This document shows positions 1 through 5,195 of a stretch of 7,077 bases of DNA, piece by piece (position 1 is the first letter of the stretch; each line of letters opens with the position of its first letter). The stretch comes from an uncultured Terriglobus sp. GTDB lineage: Bacteria; Acidobacteriota; Terriglobia; Terriglobales; Acidobacteriaceae. The position numbers and the translations under genes were made by a program. The notes below the pieces were generated by a model, which saw only the letters and a program-made list of their open reading frames with translations, ran no database searches and was not told the origin of the DNA. The DNA lies in the NCBI GenBank assembly GCA_937871605.1, contig CALMRM010000051.1, forward strand, positions 1,557 to 8,633, written 5' to 3'.

Positions 1-557
1 CCCACCAGCGACAGCAGAAAGCCGAACAGGATGTCCGTACCCACGACTTGCACCGGCTGCAGCGCCGTCAGGCTCAGCAGCGCGGCGGTTCCCAACGCAC
101 CCGCTCCGGCAGACGAAAAACCTACCTCCGCGCCCACGGGAAACATCAGGAAGGGCATCCATCGGCTGCGGTCAGTGCCCTTGCCCGCGGCGACTGGTCG
201 AAACGAAAAGAAGATCTGGTACAGAGCCGTCAGCACCAGCACCGCGCCCAGCAGGCCGTTCATCAGGTGTTGCGACCCTTTGCTCACCAGGTGCGCCAAC
301 AGCAGCGATCCCACCAGCACGCCCGGTAGGCCGCCCAGCAGCATCCATCCAAGCACCCGCCAGTTCACCTGCCCGCGCAGGATTTGCGTGGGCACCAGCA
401 AGAGCTTCACAGCAGCAGAAAACACGAGTCCCGTGGTCACCGCCACCGCGGTGGGCACATGCAGAAACAGAATCAGCAGCGGCGTGGTGATGGTGCCTGC
501 GCCCACCCCGGTGAGCGCGATAAACATCGCGATGATGAAGCCAATCAGATAGTGCAT
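1..557 (-). CDS. TauE/SafE-family membrane transporter, C-terminal part outside window
   Basis: The visible 185 residues are very hydrophobic and match the TauE/SafE (sulfite exporter-like) family. A first glycine-rich helix has GVGAGTITTPLL at 17-28; further membrane segments lie at about 36-56, 68-92, 98-117 and 133-162. The second half of the family repeat is announced by SSAGAGALGTAALL at 148-161. Known members export sulfite or sulfoacetate, or import sulfate or other anions. The location 62 bases after cysH on the same strand suggests a sulfur oxyanion substrate, but the direction of transport cannot be read from sequence. The ATG at 557 is chosen because an in-frame TGA lies 9 bases upstream; only a weak GAAAG precedes it. 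The family is usually about 250-270 residues, so roughly 70 or more residues are missing at the left edge. Family call firm, substrate inferred. Confidence 0.85.
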   Translation of the reverse strand, partial: MHYLIGFIIAMFIALTGVGAGTITTPLLILFLHVPTAVAVTTGLVFSAAVKLLLVPTQILRGQVNWRVLGWMLLGGLPGVLVGSLLLAHLVSKGSQHLMNGLLGAVLVLTALYQIFFSFRPVAAGKGTDRSRWMPFLMFPVGAEVGFSSAGAGALGTAALLSLTALQPVQVVGTDILFGFLLSLV

Positions 558-619
558 GTGTCGCTTTCAGTGCGGCTCGTTCTTCGTGTCTGTCGAGTGC
601 GGCCGCTCTCCTTGAGCGA
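558..619 (-). other. cysH to TauE/SafE gene spacer
   Basis: This 62-base gap lies between the cysH stop and the transporter start. It contains an isolated AAGGAG (608-613, minus strand) with no start codon at a usable distance, and a GCGGCCGC palindrome at 599-606. I see no hairpin followed by a T-run, so co-transcription of the transporter gene with the cys genes is the simplest reading. Confidence 0.4.
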
Positions 620-1498
620 CTAACTGCTCTCTACGCCTTCGGCTTCTGCGGCCTGGATGTGGATGCCACACTCCACCTTCTTGCCTGCCCACCTGCCCGA
701 CCGCGGATCGTTCGGGTCAGTGGGCAGGGTGGTACATGGCTCACAGCCGATGCTGGTGTAGCCCGCGTCGTACAGCGGCAGCACCGGTATGCCGAAGTGC
801 GCGCACAGCTGCCACACATCGCGCGTCGTCCAGTCCGCAAACGGGCTCAGTTTGCGCACCACTACACCGCCCGGCAACTGGAAGTCGTCGATTTCCTTTA
901 GCGCGGTGCGGCTGCGTGCCTGCTCGCGCCGCAGCCCGGTCAGCCACATGCGATACCGCGACACCGCCTCAAACAGCGGCTCCACCTTGCGCAGGCCGCA
1001 GCACTTGTTTGGGTCGGTTTGGTACAGCAGGCCAAAGGCTGTCTCCTGCTCTGGCACCGTGAGCTTCGGCAAGAGGTTGGTCAGATTTAGGTGCCACTCC
1101 GCAGCCAAGCGGTCGCGGTACTCGTATGTCTCGCGAAAGTGATAGCCCGTGTCGAGAAACAGCACCGGAATACCGGGCCGCAACTCCATGGCGAGGTTCA
1201 GCAGCAGGACGTCCTCCGCCTGAAAGCTGCAGGTCAGGCAAGCCTCGTCCACCCCGACAGTGGCAAACTCCTCCCGCAGCAAGGCGCGCACGTGGGCAAG
1301 CTGCGCCTCCAACTCGGGCCGCAGCGGCTCCCGCACAGGCACGTCGGGCAGCGGCGCGCCACCTGCCTTCTCCGTCTCGCGCTCGGCAAACAGCAGCGTC
1401 ACTTCATCCCGCCTGTTTGACACTGCGACCGCGGGCTGGTCTACATCCGTGGTCAGCAGGCCAGAGGGTGGCAGCGTGGGCAAAAGGGCATCGCTCAT
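620..1498 (-). CDS. cysH: Assimilatory adenylyl-sulfate (APS) reductase, [4Fe-4S] type
   Basis: This 292-residue cytoplasmic enzyme of the PP-loop superfamily reduces APS (possibly also PAPS) to sulfite and AMP, using thioredoxin or a similar donor. Motifs in order are SFQAED at 91-96 (nucleotide-binding loop), LDTGYHFRETYEYRD at 115-129, KCCGLRKVEP at 165-174, TGLRREQARSR at 187-197, GCEPC at 251-255 and the C-terminal KVECGIH with catalytic Cys277. Cys166, Cys167, Cys252 and Cys255 form the CC...CxxC set that binds a [4Fe-4S] cluster in APS reductases and is absent from E. coli-type PAPS reductases. The first 60 or so residues are a low-similarity, Pro/Glu/Ala-rich extension not needed for the fold. 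The start is well supported: AAGGAGG lies 4 bases upstream and the ATG overlaps the cysN stop as ATGA, indicating translational coupling. Specificity for APS over PAPS is inferred from the cysteines and the absence of cysC here. Confidence 0.95.
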   Translation of the reverse strand: MSDALLPTLPPSGLLTTDVDQPAVAVSNRRDEVTLLFAERETEKAGGAPLPDVPVREPLRPELEAQLAHVRALLREEFATVGVDEACLTCSFQAEDVLLLNLAMELRPGIPVLFLDTGYHFRETYEYRDRLAAEWHLNLTNLLPKLTVPEQETAFGLLYQTDPNKCCGLRKVEPLFEAVSRYRMWLTGLRREQARSRTALKEIDDFQLPGGVVVRKLSPFADWTTRDVWQLCAHFGIPVLPLYDAGYTSIGCEPCTTLPTDPNDPRSGRWAGKKVECGIHIQAAEAEGVESS

Positions 1499-3123
1499 GC
1501 GTCCTCCTTCAACAGGCCTGCGCCGCGCAACGCAGCAATGGCCAGCGACACGGCTTCCGCAGTGCCCTGCAACTGCAGCGGGTGGTTGGCTCTCAGCAGC
1601 AGATCGCGCGACGCTACTGCGGCGCTACTCCGGGTCTCAAGTGCCTCTCGGATCATGCCTGCCGCCACGGTCGTGTTGCTCTGCAGATCGATCAGCACAA
1701 AGCTGCCCGTGTGGCGGTTTTCCGCGTACGCGTCGAAGGCAAGCGGCTGCAGCGTCTGGATCACGACCTCGGCGATGGCGTTCATCGTCACCGGACCACT
1801 TGCCGCGTCATTGAGAACATTCGCCAGGTCTACCCGATGCAGCACCTCGGTGACGCTGCTCTGCAGCAGGCGGCTCCCATGCTTCAGCAGGTAGCGGCGC
1901 CCTGGCTGCAACGCCTCTTCGCCCATCCATACCAGCGAGGCGCGAAACCGCCCCGCAACCGAGGGCGACGCCGTCGAGGTAGTCAGTAGGTCGCCCCGGC
2001 TGACATCGATTTCATCCTCGAGTGTGAGCGTGACAGAAAGAGGCGCGAATGCCTCCTGCAGGTCGCCGTCGAACGTCACAATGCGCGCGACACGGCTGCG
2101 TTGCCTACTGGGTAGCGCCACCACTTCGTCACCAACGTGCACCAAGCCGGAGGCTATTTGCCCTGCGAAACCGCGAAAGTCCAGATCGGGCCGCATCACG
2201 CGCTGCACCGCCATGCGGAATGGCGCTGCAGGGTCCAACTGCGATGATGGCAGGCCCTCCAGCAGACCAAGCAGCGACGGCCCGGCGTACCACGGCATGG
2301 CCGCACTTGCGTGCACCACGTTGTCACCCTCCAGCGCGCTTACCGGCACAAAGTAGAGGCGGGTGCGCTCATTGCCATCCACCGGCAGGCTGCTGAAGAA
2401 ACTCTGAAAGTCCGCAACGATGGCTTGAAACGTCGCTTCCGCGTAGCCCACCAGGTCCATTTTATTGACCGCAACGATCACGTTGCGCACACCCAACAGC
2501 GCGGTGATGTACGCGTGCCTGCGCGACTGCACCAGCACGCCCTTGCGCGCGTCCACCAGCACCACCGCAGCGTCTGCCGTGCTGGCTCCGGTGGCCATGT
2601 TGCGCGTGTACTGCTCGTGCCCGGGTGTGTCCGCGATGATGAACTTACGCTTCGTCGTCGAAAAGTAGCGGTACGCCACGTCGATGGTGATGCCCTGCTC
2701 GCGCTCGGCGCGCAGCCCGTCAGTCAGCAGCGCCAGGTCAAGCACACCGGGTGCCGTGGTGCCCTTGCCCTCGATGGATTGCAGTTGGTCGTCGTAGACG
2801 CTCTGCGTGTCGTACAGCAGACGACCGATCAGTGTTGATTTACCATCATCTACAGAGCCAGCGGTGGAGAAGCGCAGCAGGTCCTTGCTGCGCTCCTCGT
2901 CCAAGTAATTCTCGACATCAAAACTCTGCGCAAAGCTGGGCGACACAGCAACCGGCTCTGCCTCGGGCAGTTCGCCCCGCAGCGGCGTGTGCAGGTCAAC
3001 ATTCGGGTTCCACGCTTCCGGCTCACCGGCAGGCGCACCGTTCGCCGCGGTCTTGGCTGCATCCCGCTCAAATCCTGGCGGGGCCACGCGCAATTCAATC
3101 AGATTGTCGCTTGCCTGCGGCAT
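1495..3123 (-). CDS. cysN: Sulfate adenylyltransferase large subunit (GTPase)
   Basis: CysN couples GTP hydrolysis to synthesis of APS from ATP and sulfate by CysD. This 542-residue protein matches E. coli CysN closely through the core. G-domain motifs are GSVDDGKST at 89-97 (P-loop), GITIDVAYRYF at 144-154 (switch I), DTPGHEQYTRNM at 165-176, NKMD at 220-223 and SALEGDN at 262-268. Beta-barrel domains follow, with RPDLDFRGFAG at 311-321, RIVTFDGD at 347-354 and EIDVSRGDLL at 371-380; the usual core ends near TTVAAGMI at 484-491. It exceeds the E. coli length of about 475 residues because of an 80-residue N-terminal extension and a roughly 50-residue C-terminal tail. No second P-loop follows residue 491, so this is not a working CysNC fusion. 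Its start lies 3 bases after the cysD stop, and its stop overlaps cysH by 4 bases. The N-terminal start is less certain, since the nearest GAGGGG is about 15 bases upstream. Confidence 0.96.
   Translation of the reverse strand: MPQASDNLIELRVAPPGFERDAAKTAANGAPAGEPEAWNPNVDLHTPLRGELPEAEPVAVSPSFAQSFDVENYLDEERSKDLLRFSTAGSVDDGKSTLIGRLLYDTQSVYDDQLQSIEGKGTTAPGVLDLALLTDGLRAEREQGITIDVAYRYFSTTKRKFIIADTPGHEQYTRNMATGASTADAAVVLVDARKGVLVQSRRHAYITALLGVRNVIVAVNKMDLVGYAEATFQAIVADFQSFFSSLPVDGNERTRLYFVPVSALEGDNVVHASAAMPWYAGPSLLGLLEGLPSSQLDPAAPFRMAVQRVMRPDLDFRGFAGQIASGLVHVGDEVVALPSRQRSRVARIVTFDGDLQEAFAPLSVTLTLEDEIDVSRGDLLTTSTASPSVAGRFRASLVWMGEEALQPGRRYLLKHGSRLLQSSVTEVLHRVDLANVLNDAASGPVTMNAIAEVVIQTLQPLAFDAYAENRHTGSFVLIDLQSNTTVAAGMIREALETRSSAAVASRDLLLRANHPLQLQGTAEAVSLAIAALRGAGLLKEDA
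1503..1509 (-). promoter_or_regulatory. Strong Shine-Dalgarno for cysH inside the cysN end
   Basis: On the minus strand this reads AAGGAGG, 4 bases before the cysH ATG. It is embedded in the last codons of cysN (Lys-Glu-Asp) and fixes the cysH start, including its long N-terminal extension. It is the clearest ribosome binding site in the window. Confidence 0.8.
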
Positions 3124-3126
3124 TCC

Positions 3127-4080
3127 CTAGAAGTACCCCTCGCGCTTCTTGATCTCCATGGAGCCTTCCTGGTCATGATCGATCACACGGTTCGCGCGCT
3201 CCGATGACTTGAAGCCGAGGATCTCTTCGATGATCTTCGGGATGGTGTCGGCATCGCTACGGATGGCACCCGTGCACGGGCTGCAGCCCAGCGAACGCAG
3301 GCGGCACTTGACCATCGTCGGCTGCTCACCGGGGCGGCGCACAAACTCCTGCTCAATGGGCAACAGCGCGTCACCACGCAGGTACATGGGCCGCTCGCGC
3401 GCGAAGTACAGGTCCACCACCGGAATGTTCTCCTCGTGGATGTACTGCCACACATCCATCTCCGTCCAGTTGCTGAGCGGAAACACGCGAATACTCTCAC
3501 CCGGGTGAATACGGCTGTTGTACAGGTTCCACAGCTCGGGCCGCTGGTTCTTCGGGTCCCACTGCCCCGCCCGGTCTCGAAAGCTGTAGATGCGCTCCTT
3601 CGCGCGCGATTTCTCCTCGTCGCGACGCGCTCCACCAAAAGCAGCGGTAAAGCCGTAGTGCTGCAGGCCATCCAACAACGCCTGCGTCTTCAACAGGCCG
3701 CAGCAGCGCTTGGTGTCCAGCGCGATGGGATTCGTGCCGTTTGCCAGCGCGGCTTCGTTACGCCACACCAGCAGTTCCGCACCGATCGACTTTGCCAGGG
3801 TGTCACGAAACTCCAGCATCTCGCGGAACTTGTAGCCGGTGTCGATGTGCAGCAGCGGAAACGGGATCGGCCCCGGAAAGAACGCCTTTTGCGCCAGCCG
3901 CAGCATGACGGAAGAATCCTTGCCGATCGAGTACAGCATTACCGGGCGCTCAAATTCCGCCGCCACCTCACGCAGAATATGGATACTCTCCGCCTCCAGC
4001 AGGCGCAGGTGGCTCAGCGGCCGGCGCGGTGCCACCCCGGGCAGAGCTACGGCATACGGCATGGCTGGGGCTTCCGTCAT
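3127..4080 (-). CDS. cysD: Sulfate adenylyltransferase small subunit (ATP sulfurylase)
   Basis: CysD is the catalytic subunit of the heterodimeric ATP sulfurylase that activates sulfate to APS, the first committed step of sulfate assimilation. This 317-residue protein has the family motifs EAESIHILREVAAEF at 29-43, PP-loop YSIGKDSSVML at 50-60, HIDTGYKFREMLEFRD at 78-93, FGGARRDEEKSRAKERIYSF at 148-167, RVFPLSNWTEMDVWQYI at 198-214 and the terminal GSMEIKKREGYF at 306-317. It runs about 15 residues longer than E. coli CysD at the N-terminus. An in-frame TGA 9 bases upstream limits the start to the ATG at 4080 or Met7 at 4062; GGAAG is 8 bases before Met7, while the first ATG has only GAAAG. 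The odd point is a cysteine set, Cys126-Cys127 and Cys266-x-x-Cys269 (plus Cys259): E. coli CysD as I recall it has no CC pair and has Leu where Cys269 stands. This resembles the cluster ligands of CysH. It is the first gene of the cysDNH operon. Confidence 0.97.
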   Translation of the reverse strand: MTEAPAMPYAVALPGVAPRRPLSHLRLLEAESIHILREVAAEFERPVMLYSIGKDSSVMLRLAQKAFFPGPIPFPLLHIDTGYKFREMLEFRDTLAKSIGAELLVWRNEAALANGTNPIALDTKRCCGLLKTQALLDGLQHYGFTAAFGGARRDEEKSRAKERIYSFRDRAGQWDPKNQRPELWNLYNSRIHPGESIRVFPLSNWTEMDVWQYIHEENIPVVDLYFARERPMYLRGDALLPIEQEFVRRPGEQPTMVKCRLRSLGCSPCTGAIRSDADTIPKIIEEILGFKSSERANRVIDHDQEGSMEIKKREGYF

Positions 4081-4234
4081 AGGCTTTCAGGGGTACTCGT
4101 AAGGGGTATAGCGCGGGTCGGACGTGGAGCGCGGGCAGCAGGTGCGAAAGGTCAGCGCGTGCTACAACACACAGCCTTGATATAGGCCGGACAGCTTTCC
4201 GTATTGGAGACAAACAGGATCACGCGTGTAGATG

Positions 4235-4263
4235 AGAGTAACAAACGCCTCCTGACGATTCAA
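4235..4263 (-). promoter_or_regulatory. Candidate sigma-70 type promoter for cysD
   Basis: On the minus strand TTGAAT (4258-4263) is separated by 17 bases from TACTCT (4235-4240). The -35 matches the consensus at four positions and the -10 at three, with ideal spacing. It would give a 5' untranslated leader of about 150 bases. A second weak pair, TTGTTA (4239-4244) and GATCCT (4216-4221), overlaps it with the same spacing. Such matches arise by chance, so confidence is low. Confidence 0.22.
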
Positions 4264-4287
4264 ACCCTACCGGGCAGCAACTCAGTG

Positions 4288-4309
4288 GCAGCTCCGTCGC
4301 CTCGGCTGC
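4288..4309 (-). repeat. Stem-loop just downstream of the glycosyltransferase stop
   Basis: On the minus strand GCAG-CCG pairs with CGG-(AG bulge)-CTGC around the loop AGGCGA, giving 7 base pairs. It begins 2 bases after the glycosyltransferase stop codon. There is no T-run after it, so it is not a standard intrinsic terminator. It could be a 3'-end stabiliser or part of a longer folded cys leader; a competing GCAGC/GCTGC pairing a little further downstream is also possible. Confidence 0.35.
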
Positions 4310-4311
4310 AC

Positions 4312-5112
4312 TCACCTCGTGGCGTTCGCGTCGCGTTTGCGCAACAGGCGTTGGTACTCACGGCGAATCTTTAGCAAGTCCGTGAAGGACCGGCTGAAGT
4401 CGCGTCCGCGAAGCTTCGATCCTGCGACATCCACCCAGGTGTGCAGCGGCAACTCATATAACTTGTCGCCGGGCTTCTCCCCATTGCGCTTCCACACCGC
4501 CAGCGAACGCGCCAGGATTTCCACATCGAAGATCCAGCGCGACTCGAACGGCTGCGCCAAAACCTCGTGCAGCAGGGGCGTGGGGCGAAACAGCTTGGCA
4601 CCGCACTGCGTGTCGTAGATGGGCAGCCCCAGCGACAGCGACACCGCCGTGGCAAACACCCGGCCGGCATAGTGGCGCATGGGCTTGCGGCTCACATGCC
4701 TGCCCAAGAGCCGTACACGGGCGCCAAAGATCACATCGACTGCGGGCTCGCGCTCAAAGACGTTCAAGAAATCGGTCAGGGCGTCCAGCGGTGTCGCCAG
4801 GTCAGCGTCCCAAAAGCCGGTAAACGCGCCCGGCGTCGTTTGCAGCGCGTGCAGCATGCCCCGCCGCACGGCTTCGCCCTTGCCACCATTCGGCTGCACA
4901 TCCAGCACCGCAGCGCGACCCGGATGCTCTGCACAAAAGTGCTGCAGGCGGGCCAGCGTGCCGTCCGCACTGCCATCGTTCACAAACAGGAAACTGACCG
5001 CGGACTGCTCCTGCAGGAAGCTGGTAAAGCGATCCAAACGCAGCCGTTCGGCCTCGTTGTAGCACGGCACCACCAGCGTGCATGCGGCGTCCTGGGACAA
5101 AAGCACTGACAT
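4312..5112 (-). CDS. Family 2 glycosyltransferase, dolichyl-phosphate glucosyltransferase-like
   Basis: This 266-residue GT-A fold enzyme should transfer a sugar from a nucleotide sugar to a lipid phosphate or other acceptor. Visible motifs are VVPCYNEAERL at 14-24, FVNDGSADGT at 43-52, NGGKGEAVRRGM at 75-86 and FWDADLATPL at 100-109 with the metal-binding DAD at 102-104. YDTQCGAKLFR at 166-176 and SRWIFDVEILAR at 191-202 are typical of the ALG5/DPM1-like branch. I see no convincing transmembrane helix at either end, so it is probably soluble or peripherally bound; eukaryotic ALG5 has an N-terminal anchor and many bacterial relatives have C-terminal helices. No start other than the ATG at 5112 is available in frame before an upstream TGA, although the only good Shine-Dalgarno (AGAGGAG) is about 16 bases away. 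It lies 83 bases after the kinase gene on the same strand and may be co-transcribed with it. Sugar and acceptor are unknown. Confidence 0.9.
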   Translation of the reverse strand: MSVLLSQDAACTLVVPCYNEAERLRLDRFTSFLQEQSAVSFLFVNDGSADGTLARLQHFCAEHPGRAAVLDVQPNGGKGEAVRRGMLHALQTTPGAFTGFWDADLATPLDALTDFLNVFEREPAVDVIFGARVRLLGRHVSRKPMRHYAGRVFATAVSLSLGLPIYDTQCGAKLFRPTPLLHEVLAQPFESRWIFDVEILARSLAVWKRNGEKPGDKLYELPLHTWVDVAGSKLRGRDFSRSFTDLLKIRREYQRLLRKRDANATR

Positions 5113-5195
5113 ACGACCGGTTGGCCGACTCCTCTCACGTCACGCTGGCAGAACGGCGGTACCTCCGTATCCTACCGTCTTCCTGGCTACCGCCA
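5113..5195 (-). other. Spacer between kinase and glycosyltransferase genes
   Basis: This 83-base spacer contains a perfect 7-bp inverted repeat and, on the minus strand, an AGAGGAG placed unusually far from the glycosyltransferase ATG. There is no T-run and no clear promoter. The two genes could be read from one transcript. Confidence 0.4.
5155..5194. repeat. Inverted repeat GGCGGTA/TACCGCC
   Basis: GGCGGTA at 5155-5161 is the exact reverse complement of TACCGCC at 5188-5194, separated by 26 bases. Within the loop a second TACCG offers a shorter alternative 5-bp stem with an 11-base loop. It sits just past the kinase stop codon. It might slow or end transcription or shape the leader of the next gene; without a T-run it is not a typical terminator. 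Confidence 0.35.

Larger units (their letters stand above)
4081..4311 (-). promoter_or_regulatory. Leader region of the cysDNH operon
   Basis: This 231-base stretch between the glycosyltransferase stop and cysD is the longest gene-free DNA in the window and the natural place for the cys promoter and sulfur control. I see no coding sequence with a credible start. It holds a 7-bp stem with a 2-base bulge just after the glycosyltransferase stop, a loose promoter match and a small hairpin, GGCCT-atatca-AGGCT (near 4176-4192, closed by a G-U pair). I could not match it to a known riboswitch class. Regulation by sulfur status is inferred only from the genes downstream. Confidence 0.45.

Noticed and set aside
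31..552. 173-residue plus-strand open frame
   Set aside because: It is antisense to the TauE/SafE gene, has Ser/Thr/Pro-rich composition typical of a shadow frame and resembles no family I know.
608..613. AAGGAG on the minus strand near the cysH end as a ribosome binding site for a small gene or a longer transporter
   Set aside because: No ATG, GTG or TTG follows at a usable distance, and an in-frame TGA blocks a longer TauE/SafE protein.
1126..1989. 287-residue plus-strand open frame spanning the cysH/cysN junction
   Set aside because: It crosses the boundary of two certain genes on the other strand and is Arg/Ala/Pro-rich low-complexity translation, a result of high GC content.
1495..3123. 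CysNC bifunctional fusion
   Set aside because: The protein ends about 50 residues after the CysN core and has no second P-loop, so an active APS kinase domain cannot be present.
3436..4185. 249-residue plus-strand open frame opposite cysD
   Set aside because: It is fully antisense to the strongly conserved cysD, with no recognisable domain or ribosome binding site.
4240..4295. Cobalamin-riboswitch-like fragments (GCCACTG, then GTCAGGAGGCG) in the cys leader
   Set aside because: The conserved upstream elements and the complete B12 box are missing, and the bases where they should begin are the coding end of the glycosyltransferase gene.
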